NCBI GenBank assembly: GCA_030041415.1
Contig: JASHNX010000038.1
Location: 1 to 32,182, forward strand
Source of the DNA: Candidatus Sulfotelmatobacter sp.
GTDB taxonomy: Bacteria; Acidobacteriota; Terriglobia; Terriglobales; Acidobacteriaceae
Direction of reading: 5' to 3'
DNA length: 32,182 nucleotides
Shown: one piece after another, positions 15,412 to 24,828 of the stretch
How the letters are laid out: the number at the start of each line of letters is the position of its first letter
Position numbering within the stretch: the first letter of the stretch is position 1
The notes under the pieces: model-generated
Told to the model about the DNA's origin: nothing
Seen by the model: only the letters and a program-made list of their open reading frames with translations
Database searches by the model: none
Made by a program: the position numbers and the translations under genes

Positions 15412-17151
15412 ATGACCCTCCCGTCCTCGTTCCGACCCCACCGAGCGCATTTCACCGCGCTGGCTCTGGTTTGCTTTGCTGGAGTTGCGGCTCCCGCGCG
15501 GGCCCAGTTTGAGACGCGAGCCAGAACTGCGTTTCCTCAGGGGGCGTTCAGCATGGCGCTTGGCGATTTCAACAACGACGGGATTCTCGATGTCGTCATG
15601 ACAACGGGCAACGGCTTTTCTGTAGCTCTCGGCAACGGGGACGGCACCTTTCAGCCGCCGGTTACGACCCGAACACAGCTCTCCTACTCGCTTGCGGTTG
15701 CCGACTTCAACAACGACGGCAATCTGGACATCGTGGTGGCCAATGAAAATGGGAGCCCCAGCACAGTGAGCGTGTACTTGGGGAATGGGGACGGGACCTT
15801 TCAGCCGCCGATCAACTCGGATACCACCGACTACAACGAGTTTGTTGCTGTCGGCGATTTTAACAATGACGGAAAGATGGACATTGTGGTCATCGAAAAT
15901 CCCTACATCAGCGTGCTGCTGGGCAACGGCGACGGGACCTTTCAGCCGCCGAGCAACAACGATTCGTTTGTCGGCGCACACTGGCTGGCGGTTGCCGATT
16001 TCAACAACGATCGCAACCTTGATGTCGTCGTGACTGGATACTTCGGCACGGGGGACAGCATTGGTGTGCTGTTGGGAAACGGCAACGGGACGCTGCAGGA
16101 TTCCATCACGCAGGACATCGAATACGTGCCCGCCACGGTGGCTGCCGGTGACCTGAACGGTGACGGCAAGATGGACGCAGTTTTGGGCTACGACCTTGGT
16201 GGCGTTGCTGTCTTTCTCGGAAACGGGGACGGGACTCTTCACCCGCCGGTGAACTACGACACCACAGGGATTGGGAACGGAAAGGTCGTCGTCAGCGATC
16301 TAAATCTAGATGGCAAGCTAGATGTGGCAGTCCCCAGCGCTGGTCTAGGCTCGGCGGAGGGCTTCGACGTCCTCTGGGGAAATGGAGATGGCACCTTGCA
16401 GGCCGCGCAGTTTTTCTCGGTTGGCGACTACACTGGGCTCCCGGCCGTGGGCGACTTAAATGCGGATGGTCTGCCGGACCTCGTTTTTGGGACCGATGTC
16501 GGCGTAGTGTCAGCGCTGAATACCGGGGTGGTGAGCTTTTCGCCTAGCACTGCCCCCCTGACCTTTCCCGTCCAGGTGATTGATACCACCAGTGCGAAAC
16601 AAACGGTGAATCTGACGAACAGCGGGTCGAAACCGCTCTCGATTAGTTCGGTGAGTGTATCAGGCGAGTTTCAGATGAGCACGACCTGCCGCAAGTCGCT
16701 GGCCAGTGGGGCGGATTGCGCAATTAATGCCTTGTTCAAGCCCACAAGCGCAGGCAGCCTCTCTGGATTGATCACGATTGTCGACAGCGCGTCATCGAAG
16801 CCGCAGTTTATTGAGCTGTCGGGCACCGCAACAGTTGTGAAGGTCTCGCCCAGCAGCCTGAACTTTGGCGACCAGAAGGTCGGGACGAAAAGCAAACCGC
16901 AGATTGTAACTGCAAAGAACGTGGGAAGCGTGGGGATCACGTTTAGTAGTGTTGGGGTGACTGCGCGGCAAACGGACTTTTCTTCAACTGATAACTGCAC
17001 GGGGCGCACAATCGAACCCGGCGCCAGTTGCGAGGTTTCGGTTGTCTTCGATCCAACAGAAACGGGCGCGCGCAGCGCGGATCTCTACTTCAACCTGCCG
17101 AAGGGCTCGATCGGGCCCGCGCCCGTGGCGCTTTGGGGCACCGGCAACTAA
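15412..17151 (+). CDS. Secreted seven-repeat FG-GAP/VCBS propeller with C-terminal Hydin-like domains
   Basis: This is a 579-residue secreted protein. A signal peptide covers about 1-32 (ALALVCFAGVAAPARA, cleavage before QFETR). Seven FG-GAP/VCBS repeats follow, each with a calcium loop such as GDFNNDGILDVV, ADFNNDGNLDIV, GDLNGDGKMDAV or GDLNADGLPDLV, alternating with LGNGDGTFQPP-type turns. Seven repeats should make one closed beta-propeller (about 35-375). The C-terminal 200 residues contain two immunoglobulin-like ASPM-SPD2-Hydin units (VNLTNSGSKPLSISSVSVSGEF; KVSPSSLNFGDQKVGTKS) with paired cysteines. No catalytic site or sortase signal is seen. It is probably a surface or periplasmic binding protein. 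GGAG lies 6 nt before the ATG. Confidence 0.88.
   Translation: MTLPSSFRPHRAHFTALALVCFAGVAAPARAQFETRARTAFPQGAFSMALGDFNNDGILDVVMTTGNGFSVALGNGDGTFQPPVTTRTQLSYSLAVADFNNDGNLDIVVANENGSPSTVSVYLGNGDGTFQPPINSDTTDYNEFVAVGDFNNDGKMDIVVIENPYISVLLGNGDGTFQPPSNNDSFVGAHWLAVADFNNDRNLDVVVTGYFGTGDSIGVLLGNGNGTLQDSITQDIEYVPATVAAGDLNGDGKMDAVLGYDLGGVAVFLGNGDGTLHPPVNYDTTGIGNGKVVVSDLNLDGKLDVAVPSAGLGSAEGFDVLWGNGDGTLQAAQFFSVGDYTGLPAVGDLNADGLPDLVFGTDVGVVSALNTGVVSFSPSTAPLTFPVQVIDTTSAKQTVNLTNSGSKPLSISSVSVSGEFQMSTTCRKSLASGADCAINALFKPTSAGSLSGLITIVDSASSKPQFIELSGTATVVKVSPSSLNFGDQKVGTKSKPQIVTAKNVGSVGITFSSVGVTARQTDFSSTDNCTGRTIEPGASCEVSVVFDPTETGARSADLYFNLPKGSIGPAPVALWGTGN
15641..15960 (+). repeat. Near-identical coding repeats in the propeller gene
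   Basis: The segment encoding NGDGTFQPP recurs almost unchanged at about 15637, 15785 and 15925 (each GGGGACGG or GGCGACGG followed by (C/A)CCTTTCAGCCGCCG), with weaker copies later in the gene. The spacing follows the propeller blades. Conservation at DNA level suggests recent duplication or gene conversion between blades. Confidence 0.7.
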
Positions 17152-17228
17152 ACGCATACGCCGTGAAGTATCTCCTAGGGTCGGCCTAGGCTAGCGCTCA
17201 ACCGCTCCCTCGGTGATAATTTGACACT

Positions 17229-17915
17229 ATGAGCACGACGGATACGGTGGGTGAGAAGAAAGTCTGGGTAACGCTCGGCGGTCTGCCGCTGAGCATGCAT
17301 TTCGATTGGCCATTTCATCATTCAACGTCGGGAGCCGATTTTTGGGTCTTGCACACGGACATTCGTGTGGAGGGTTCCGACGGGCTGCATGCGCTGGTCT
17401 CGGTCAACTTGTCGGCAACAGTGCGCGAAGTGCTGCCCTCCCTTGAGCGAAGAGATGCAGAAGCTCCAGTGGTGAACGCCTTGCGCAAGGAGGTCGATCG
17501 CAACCAGATCGAATTTGCGAAGCAGGGAAAGCTCCTGCCGGTCGCCTTTTCCAGCCGGCATTACGATTTCAAGCGAGAGAAGTGGGTGTTCGGCAAAGCC
17601 AGCGACGATGTGATCGCGACATTTCTCGAGAGGAAAGTTTATTGGCAGACAAAGGTGAATTCCTCGGCTGCGCTGGCCGCCGATTCAGAGGGAATCTGGA
17701 TTGCCGATCCTGCCGAGGCGCAATATCTCGAAACCTCGTCCGAACATCTGATTGAGGTTGCGGGACGCCTGCTCGCCGCCGACGGCCTATTGCGTATGAC
17801 CGGCGAATGGGCTGAGGCGACTGCCGGACTGATGGGGCGCGGCGAAGAGTTTGAAGGGGTAATGCGCAATGCGTTGGAAGAAGTCGAGAAGAAACGCGTA
17901 TTTGAACGCGGATAA
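17229..17915 (+). CDS. Uncharacterised cytoplasmic protein
   Basis: This is a 228-residue protein I do not recognise. It has no signal peptide or membrane segment. The N-terminal half is beta-rich (KVWVTLGGLPLSMHFDWPFHH, then ADFWVLHTDIRVEGSDGLHALVSVNLSATV). The C-terminal half is helical and acidic (AEAQYLETSSEHLIEVAGRLLAADGLLRM; EEFEGVMRNALEEVEKKRVF). The start ATG 17229 has no Shine-Dalgarno, but GATAAT lies 8 nt upstream (17215-17220), which suggests a leaderless transcript. It follows the propeller gene by 77 bp and precedes a secreted protein that has its own -10 box. No function is proposed. Confidence 0.7.
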   Translation: MSTTDTVGEKKVWVTLGGLPLSMHFDWPFHHSTSGADFWVLHTDIRVEGSDGLHALVSVNLSATVREVLPSLERRDAEAPVVNALRKEVDRNQIEFAKQGKLLPVAFSSRHYDFKREKWVFGKASDDVIATFLERKVYWQTKVNSSAALAADSEGIWIADPAEAQYLETSSEHLIEVAGRLLAADGLLRMTGEWAEATAGLMGRGEEFEGVMRNALEEVEKKRVFERG

Positions 17916-18028
17916 GCCTGCGCTCTTTATGTTTTTGCTTGTGGGCAAACCCGCGACTTTTTGGCCGCTCTGAAGCTATAATCAAGCCTCCGCAGTTTCG
18001 CGCAATCGCCGTTTAAGGATGGCTAGCC

Positions 18029-18586
18029 ATGCGCCCTCTCGTCGCGAAAGTTTTTCTCGCCGCCTTCCTGAGTTTGATTTTCATCGCTCCCGCCTACTGC
18101 CAAATGGATTTTCAAGACAGTAAATCGGGGGTCACGCTTTCACTGCCCGCAGGCTGGACATGGAACAACCTCATCAACGATCGAGACGAGCAGACGAGCT
18201 TTGTGGTTTTTCGAGATGCCGGGTCAGGGATCGAGTTGAAGTTGTACGTACACATCCTGGTCCCGCCGGAAGCGATAACCCCGGCAGAAAAGATGAACCG
18301 GAGGCTCTTGAAACAGGCGGAAGCGAAGGTCAGACAGCGGACCAGAGAAGGTTACGAGAACTACCGCCTGCGCGAGAGCAGTCTGGCTTTGCACACGATC
18401 AACGGACGAACCGGGCTGACGTGGGTTGCGGATTACACCGATCACGGCCGCAACATGATTGAGTATTTCGCGCGGGTTCGGAGCGAGAATACCAACGCTC
18501 TGTTCTTCGAGCGGATGGCGCCTGAGCGACTTGAGGACTTCAAGGCCAAGGTCGATCCCATAATCGACACGCTGCAGATTCCATAG
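18029..18586 (+). CDS. Secreted PsbP/DUF1795-like protein
   Basis: This is a 185-residue protein with a signal peptide (MRPLVAKVFLAAFLSLIFIA, cleavage after AYC near residue 24). The mature part begins with FQDSKSGVTLSLPAGWTWN (about 28-46), the usual first strand of PsbP/Mog1/DUF1795-fold proteins. Strand-turn elements follow (SFVVFRDAGSGIELKLYVHI; HTINGRTGLTWVADY; RNMIEYFARVRSENTNALFF), then a final helix (LEDFKAKVDPIIDTLQI). Such proteins are often lipoprotein-like or periplasmic factors of unknown role. A TATAAT at 17977-17982 and AAGGA 8-9 nt before the ATG support an independent transcript. Fold assignment is by pattern only. Confidence 0.7.
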   Translation: MRPLVAKVFLAAFLSLIFIAPAYCQMDFQDSKSGVTLSLPAGWTWNNLINDRDEQTSFVVFRDAGSGIELKLYVHILVPPEAITPAEKMNRRLLKQAEAKVRQRTREGYENYRLRESSLALHTINGRTGLTWVADYTDHGRNMIEYFARVRSENTNALFFERMAPERLEDFKAKVDPIIDTLQIP

Positions 18587-18620
18587 GCGGAGCATTTTGC
18601 AGGGTTCGGTCTTCTCCGCC

Positions 18621-19538
18621 TCAGCTCTCGCGCTGAAAACGGTAGCGTCCCAACCTTTCGTGAGCAACGGCTTCGGCGACTTTCAGAAACGCCCGCGCCG
18701 CGTGGGAAAGCCCGGCTTCTTTGCGATAGATCAAACGCAGCTTACGCTGCACGTGAAGTTCGCGCACCGGAATGCGCACCAGTTCGCCCCGCGCCACTTC
18801 CGTTTCCACGCTGATTTCCGGCATCAGGGCAACGCCGTTTCCCATCGCGACAAATTGTTTGATGGCCTGCAGCGTGGGCAGTTCGAGATCCATGTGCAGC
18901 GGGGTCTTGTACTTCTGAAATGTCTGCAGAACTTTTTCACGGTAAGGCGACGAAACGATGTGCGCCACGAACGACTCCGCTCCGAGCTGCCGGATGCTGA
19001 CCTCTTTTGCCGAGGCTAGAGGATGGCTGGGAGGAACAACCAGCACCAGCTCATCCAGATAAGCGACGATGGAATGCAACCGCGACTCCTCTGGTTTATA
19101 AGAGAGCACGCCCAGTTCGGCGCTGTGCTGCAAAACCTCATCCGGAATGCGGCTGCCGAGCGAGCGCTGCACGGTTATCTTGATCATGGGGTGCAACCGC
19201 CGGAATTCGGCCAGCACCGGCAGCAGGTAGAGGGCGGTGAATTCGTTGGCCGCGATCACCAGCTTGCCTTTCTGCAACTCCCGCAATTCGGTCAGCGACT
19301 CTTGCGCGTCGCGGCGCAGGTTGAGCAATTTTTCGGCGTACTCGAACAATACTTGGCCGGCGTCGGTCAAGACCCCCTCGCGCGAGGAACGGTCAAACAG
19401 CGGTTCACCGAGTTCATCCTCCAGCTTGCGGATGGTCTGGCTGACCGCCGACTGCGTGCGGTAAAGCTTTTCGGCCGCGCGAGAAAAACGGTGCTCGCGA
19501 GCAACCGCCAAAAAGACTTCCAGTTGAGAAAGCTCCAT
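18621..19538 (-). CDS. LysR-family transcriptional regulator, divergent from leuA
   Basis: This is a 305-residue LysR-type regulator. The N-terminal winged helix is textbook: MELSQLEVFLAVAREHRFSR, then AAEKLYRTQSAVSQTIRKLE (about 21-40), followed by the linker helix. Residues 90-295 form the periplasmic-binding-protein-like effector domain (GKLVIAANEFTALYLLPVLAEF; SFVAHIVSSPYREKVLQTF; QFVAMGNGVALMPEI). Its divergence from leuA with a 152-bp shared region suggests that it controls leucine synthesis and itself. The effector would then be a pathway intermediate such as isopropylmalate, but this is inference. The identity of the family is certain; the target is not. Confidence 0.95.
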   Translation of the reverse strand: MELSQLEVFLAVAREHRFSRAAEKLYRTQSAVSQTIRKLEDELGEPLFDRSSREGVLTDAGQVLFEYAEKLLNLRRDAQESLTELRELQKGKLVIAANEFTALYLLPVLAEFRRLHPMIKITVQRSLGSRIPDEVLQHSAELGVLSYKPEESRLHSIVAYLDELVLVVPPSHPLASAKEVSIRQLGAESFVAHIVSSPYREKVLQTFQKYKTPLHMDLELPTLQAIKQFVAMGNGVALMPEISVETEVARGELVRIPVRELHVQRKLRLIYRKEAGLSHAARAFLKVAEAVAHERLGRYRFQRES

Positions 19539-19690
19539 TTTATTGTCCTAATACGAACTTAAGAATTGATTAGTGTGGCTTATTATAGCAGCATGACTAA
19601 TAATGACTAAATAATTATAAGTTTTGCTTCAGTGCTGCCGATCCGTAGCATAAAGAGTTCACTTGTTCATTTTCTTTCGAAGGAATCGAC
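19539..19690. promoter_or_regulatory. Divergent LysR/leuA control region
   Basis: The 152-bp region is AT-rich. It contains ATGACTAA twice in direct repeat exactly 10 bp apart (19593-19600 and 19603-19610), a dyad CTAAT (19548-19552) / ATTAG (19569-19573), and a minus-strand TATAAT (19582-19587) for the LysR gene. A plausible leuA promoter is TTGCTT (19624-19629)/TAGCAT (19646-19651). GAAGGA precedes the leuA ATG. I saw no leader peptide or T-box. Confidence 0.6.
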
Positions 19691-21039
<1,349 letters not shown>

Positions 21040-21046
<7 letters not shown>

Positions 21047-21070
21047 TTTCTCGTCTCAATGTATAGTTTC
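21040..21070 (+). repeat. 11-bp direct repeat at the end of leuA
   Basis: TGTATAGTTTC occurs at 21040-21050, across the leuA stop codon, and again at 21060-21070. The period is 20 bp. It could be a replication-slippage scar. Confidence 0.6.
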
Positions 21071-21095
21071 ACTTCGTTGGGGCGGGTTCTTCGCG

Positions 21096-21461
21096 ATGGG
21101 CGATTCCAATCCGGCATCCGTGCGCTTCGAATGCAGCCAGCCGATCTTGCGTGTGGAAGATATGGCAGCCAGCCTGCGCTTCTATGTCGATCAGCTTGGT
21201 TTTAAGAACGCTCCCTGGGGCACAGACGAATTCACCAGTGTGAACCGCGACGGGGCAGGCATTTACCTATGTCGCGGCGGCCAGGGTAAGGGCCAGGCCT
21301 GGATTTGGGTCGGCGTGGAAGATGTCGAGAGGTTGCAGGAAGAATATAAGGCCCGCGGCGTGGCGATTCGTATGCCGCCAACGAACTATCCGTGGGCGCT
21401 CGAAATGCAGATTCAAGATCCCGACGGCAACGTGATTCGCTTTGGTTCGGAGCCGAAGTGA
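21096..21461 (+). CDS. VOC-superfamily (glyoxalase/bleomycin-resistance-type) protein
   Basis: This is a 121-residue single-unit vicinal-oxygen-chelate protein. It shows QPILRVEDMAASLRFYVDQLGF near the start, a FTSVNRDGAGIYLCRGGQG strand pair, the linker helix VEDVERLQEEYKARGV, and ALEMQIQDPDGNVIRFGSEPK at the end, with the metal-ligand Glu/Asp positions of the family. The substrate is unknown; detoxification or antibiotic binding is typical. It lies between leuA and leuB on the same strand and may be co-transcribed. ATG 21096 is used; a frame-compatible ATG at 21039 overlaps leuA but its extra 19 residues look unlike the family. Confidence 0.85.
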   Translation: MGDSNPASVRFECSQPILRVEDMAASLRFYVDQLGFKNAPWGTDEFTSVNRDGAGIYLCRGGQGKGQAWIWVGVEDVERLQEEYKARGVAIRMPPTNYPWALEMQIQDPDGNVIRFGSEPK

Positions 21462-21506
21462 GCGCGGATGATCCAACCGCAATTTCCGCGATAAACTAAC
21501 TCGCGC

Positions 21507-22595
21507 ATGCATCTGAATCTCACAATTCTTCCCGGCGACGGCATCGGTCCGGAAGTCACTCATCAGGCGGTTCTCGTGCTCGAAGCCGTGGCCGGTGCAT
21601 TCGGCCACAAGCTTCACCTGCAACACAAAAACGTGGGCGGCGCCGCGCTGGCGGTGGCGAACGACCCTCTGCCGCCTGATACGCTGCGGGCGTGCCTCGA
21701 TTCTTCCGCGGTCTTGCTCGGAGCCGTGGGAAGCCCAGCGTTCGATAAGAATCTGAATCATCTTCGGCCGGAAGCAGGCCTGCTGCGTCTCCGTCGCGAA
21801 CTCGGCGCCTACGCGAACTTACGGCCTGCAATCTGTTTTGCCCCTATCGAAGATTGTTCGCCGCTGCGCGCCGACGTGGTCCGCGGTACTGACATCATGA
21901 TTGTTCGCGAGCTGCTCGGCGGACTTTATTTCGGCGAGCCGCGTTCCATCACCGGCACGCTTGGCCAACGCCTCGCCATCAACACGATGACCTATGGCGA
22001 GCCGGAAATCGACCGCATAGCCCGCGTCGCTTTTGGGTTAGCGGCGAAGCGGCGCAATAAAGTTTTGTCGGTCGACAAGGCGAACGTTCTCGAGTGTTCG
22101 CGCCTGTGGCGCGAGGTGGTCACGCGTTGTGCCAAAGATTTTCCCGGCGTTCAGCTCTCGCACATGTATGTCGATTCTGCCGCCATGTCGCTGGTGCAGC
22201 AGCCGCAAAACTTCGACGTTGTACTCACCGAAAATATGTTTGGCGATATTTTGTCCGACCAGGCAGGTGCGATCGTCGGTTCGCTGGGGCTGCTTGCCTC
22301 GGCCAGCATCGGCGGCAAAGTTGGATTATATGAGCCGGTGCACGGTTCGGCGCCGACCATTGCGGGAAAGGGAATCGCGAATCCTTTGGGAGCGATTCTT
22401 TCCGCAGCCATGCTCTTGCGTTATTCGTTTCAACTCGAGCGGGAAGCCGCCTGCATCGAAAATGCCGTCGGCTATGTGCTCGAAAACGGCGCTAGAACCG
22501 CAGATCTTGCGCGTGCGGGGCAAACTTCAGTCTCGACTTCAGAAATGGGAAGGAAAGTGGTCGAGGCGATGAAGCCTTCTGCCGTTGCAGCGTAG
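21507..22595 (+). CDS. leuB: 3-isopropylmalate dehydrogenase
   Basis: LeuB oxidises and decarboxylates 3-isopropylmalate with NAD+, the third enzymatic stage of leucine synthesis. The 362-residue protein begins LTILPGDGIGPEVTHQAVLVL. It contains LLGAVGSPAFD, the substrate arginines in LLRLRRELGAYANLRPA, VRELLGGLYFGEPR, DKANVLECSRLWREV and TENMFGDILSDQAGAI (metal-binding aspartates). It ends with the NAD-binding LYEPVHGSAPTIAGKGIANPLG. It is the usual length. The gap of 45 bp after the VOC gene fits one operon leuA-VOC-leuB. leuC and leuD are not in the window. Confidence 0.97.
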   Translation: MHLNLTILPGDGIGPEVTHQAVLVLEAVAGAFGHKLHLQHKNVGGAALAVANDPLPPDTLRACLDSSAVLLGAVGSPAFDKNLNHLRPEAGLLRLRRELGAYANLRPAICFAPIEDCSPLRADVVRGTDIMIVRELLGGLYFGEPRSITGTLGQRLAINTMTYGEPEIDRIARVAFGLAAKRRNKVLSVDKANVLECSRLWREVVTRCAKDFPGVQLSHMYVDSAAMSLVQQPQNFDVVLTENMFGDILSDQAGAIVGSLGLLASASIGGKVGLYEPVHGSAPTIAGKGIANPLGAILSAAMLLRYSFQLEREAACIENAVGYVLENGARTADLARAGQTSVSTSEMGRKVVEAMKPSAVAA

Positions 22596-22623
22596 GGCGT
22601 TTGTCAATGCGGCTGCAGGACGT

Positions 22624-23412
22624 TTACGGCTGCGGCCCCGGCTCGCTGAGGGTCTTAACCGGCTGTGCAGCGGCCGCTGGCAAGGCAGGGCGGCCGCTGT
22701 ATTTCCCGACCAGACTATTCCAGCGAATGCGTAGCATCTCCTGAAACATTCGCCCGCCGTCGATCAAAGGATTAATGCGCGTTCCGCCCACATGTCCCCA
22801 ACGTACCGGAACTTCCTTTACGCGGAACCCAAACTTGCGCGCCAGGAAAAGAATCTCCGGATCGAACCCCCAGCGCTCGATCTGTTGCAACGGCAGAATG
22901 GTCTGCGCGGCGGTGCGCCTAAACGCCTTGAATCCGCATTGCGTGTCTTTAAACTGCAGGCCCAGGACGATCCGGTTCAATGCGTTGAAGATTCTTCCAA
23001 AGAATTGCCGGTGAAGCGACTGCCGCGTAGTCTGCAACTCGGCCTGTAGCCAGCGCGAGCCGATGGCGATATCCGCGCCTTCCGCGATCGCCCGCAACAG
23101 CTTCGGCATTTCTTCAATCGGCGACGAAAGATCGGCGTCGCTGAACACGATCACTTCTCCGTGCGCCTTCAGCATGCCATTGCGAACGCTGTATCCTTTG
23201 CCACGATTGCCGCAGTTTTCCACTAAATGCAATTGCGGGTTAGTTTCCGCAAACCGGCGAACGATTTCGGCTGTATTGTCACGCGAACCGTCGTTCACGA
23301 CAATGATTTCCGCATCCCAGCCCTGCTGGCGAACGTATGCCAAAACCTTCTCGAGCGTCGGCGCGAGGCGCTTGCCTTCGTTGTAGGCCGGGATGACGAT
23401 GCTGTAGTTCAT
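22624..23412 (-). CDS. Family 2 glycosyltransferase (dolichyl-phosphate sugar synthase-like)
   Basis: This is a 262-residue GT-A-fold glycosyltransferase. It starts MNYSIVIPAYNEGKRLAPTL, with the nucleotide-binding VVNDGSRDNTAEIV (38-51) and the metal-binding Asp-Ala-Asp (92-94) in FSDADLSSP. CGFKAFRR (about 170-177) and ERWGFDPEILFLARKFGF follow, which resemble dolichyl/polyprenyl-phosphate glucosyl- or mannosyltransferases. No membrane segments follow, so it is the soluble catalytic type. The upstream open frame continues 38 codons to 23526, but that part is unlike the family and ATG 23412 is chosen. It is convergent to leuB (28-bp gap) and downstream of an HD-GYP regulator. It probably makes polyprenyl-phosphate sugars for the envelope. 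Confidence 0.88.
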   Translation of the reverse strand: MNYSIVIPAYNEGKRLAPTLEKVLAYVRQQGWDAEIIVVNDGSRDNTAEIVRRFAETNPQLHLVENCGNRGKGYSVRNGMLKAHGEVIVFSDADLSSPIEEMPKLLRAIAEGADIAIGSRWLQAELQTTRQSLHRQFFGRIFNALNRIVLGLQFKDTQCGFKAFRRTAAQTILPLQQIERWGFDPEILFLARKFGFRVKEVPVRWGHVGGTRINPLIDGGRMFQEMLRIRWNSLVGKYSGRPALPAAAAQPVKTLSEPGPQP

Positions 23413-23559
23413 GGTTCGAATCGAACACCCAGTACGGAACCCAGTTTCGCCGCACGGAACGATTAGGATGTTGCCCGTCTCCGAGTCGTTGCCTGCTAAA
23501 ATCGCTGCGCCATTGTACGTCCCCACACCCGCAAAAGGGAGAGGCCAGTCGAATAGCCC

Positions 23560-24624
23560 TCACGCTGCGCTTTGCTGCAGAGCCAACATGCTGAAGAATT
23601 CGTCGACCAGCTCGGCATCCCACAAGCCCTGGCGGGCTTCTTCGCGCATGGTTTGCGCAGCCTGTTCGTGCGATTGCGCTGGCTTATAAGGCCTGGCTGT
23701 GCGCAAGGCATCGTAGACGTCAACCACCTGCAAAATGCGGGGCAGAAGCGGAATTTCGTTCCCGCGTAGTCCATCCGGATAGCCCGACCCGTTCATGTGT
23801 TCGTGGTGATGCCGGATGATCGGCAGCACCAGGCGCAGCGATTTCAGAGGCCGGCAAATATTCTCTCCGGTAATGGGATGCAGGCGCATGATTTCCCATT
23901 CCTTCACCGTTAAATCGCTGCCCTTTTTTAGAATCGCATCCGGCACTGCGATCTTTCCCAGATCGTGCAAGAAACCGCCGCGGCGCAACGCAACGATCGA
24001 ATCGTGATCCAGGCCCAAATGCCTCCCAAGGCCCGCCGCACCTTCGGCTAGCCGCTCACAATGTCCCTCCGTGTATGGGTCGCGGCCTTCGACGATCAAT
24101 CCCAGCGTGCACAAAACCGAATCCACGGTTTCCAGTTCGTCCGTAAATTCCTTCACCCGCAGAAGCGATTTGACTCGAGCTTTCAACTCTTCGGCCAGCA
24201 CAGGCTTGTTCAAAAAATCGTCGGCGCCAGCTTCGATGCCGCGAACCTTATCGGTACTGTCGGTCAGGCCCGTGATCAGAACAAAAGGAATAAGGCGCGT
24301 CGCCGGATCGCTCTTCAAATCGCGGCAAAACTCGTAGCCAGATTTTCCCGGCATTCTTACATCGGAGAGAATGAGGTCCGGCGGTTGGCGGTGAACTTCC
24401 GCCTCGGCTTGCTGCGCATCGGTCGCAGTCACAACATCATAGCCGCTCATCGTCAGGAGTTGGTTCATCAGGTCGGCAATCGTGGGCTGATCATCGACCA
24501 CCAGAATTCTGGCAGGACGGCGCACCGGGGACTGGCTGGCCATATCCTCTTTAGAACCCGAATCTGCTTCGGAAGTTCCGGCCCTCAGACTGTGGCCTAC
24601 ATGAAACTCGGGGGAAATGCTCAT
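23560..24624 (-). CDS. Response regulator with HD-GYP phosphodiesterase domain
   Basis: HD-GYP proteins hydrolyse cyclic di-GMP. The 354-residue protein has a receiver domain at about 38-155 (ILVVDDQPTIADLM; phospho-acceptor Asp88 in LILSDVRMPG; Lys140 in FLNKPV). The HD-GYP domain spans about 165-345, with GRDPYTEGHCERLAEGAAGLG, HDLGKIAVPDAIL (220-232), HPITGENI, and HHEHMNGSGYPDGLRG (about 273-288), where the GYP triad reads Gly-Tyr-Pro. VVDVYDALRTARPYKPA completes the site, so it is likely active. AAGGG lies 6 nt before the ATG. No cognate sensor kinase is encoded here. A start at 24543 (Met28) is possible. Confidence 0.94.
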   Translation of the reverse strand: MSISPEFHVGHSLRAGTSEADSGSKEDMASQSPVRRPARILVVDDQPTIADLMNQLLTMSGYDVVTATDAQQAEAEVHRQPPDLILSDVRMPGKSGYEFCRDLKSDPATRLIPFVLITGLTDSTDKVRGIEAGADDFLNKPVLAEELKARVKSLLRVKEFTDELETVDSVLCTLGLIVEGRDPYTEGHCERLAEGAAGLGRHLGLDHDSIVALRRGGFLHDLGKIAVPDAILKKGSDLTVKEWEIMRLHPITGENICRPLKSLRLVLPIIRHHHEHMNGSGYPDGLRGNEIPLLPRILQVVDVYDALRTARPYKPAQSHEQAAQTMREEARQGLWDAELVDEFFSMLALQQSAA

Positions 24625-24828
24625 CGGAACCCTTGCACAATTTTACTGCAAAGAGGAAAGCAGATGAACGGGCAAATGGACTTCGCACGGGCGGAAAAAT
24701 CACGCTTTCGGAGCGCCGGTCTCATCGCCAACCTCGAGTATTCCCTACTTGGGATTTCTGCCGCGAATTCGTGTAATCCGTATCCTATGACCTTGCCTTT
24801 CACTTGACTGCATGCTTAAGCTCGGCGC

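Noticed and set aside
15641-15960. CRISPR-like regularly spaced repeats
   Set aside because: The repeats are inside a reading frame, encode beta-propeller turns, and have no unique spacers of uniform length.
19539-19690. Leucine attenuator or T-box riboswitch before leuA
   Set aside because: No leucine-rich leader peptide and no terminator/antiterminator pair were found in this short region.
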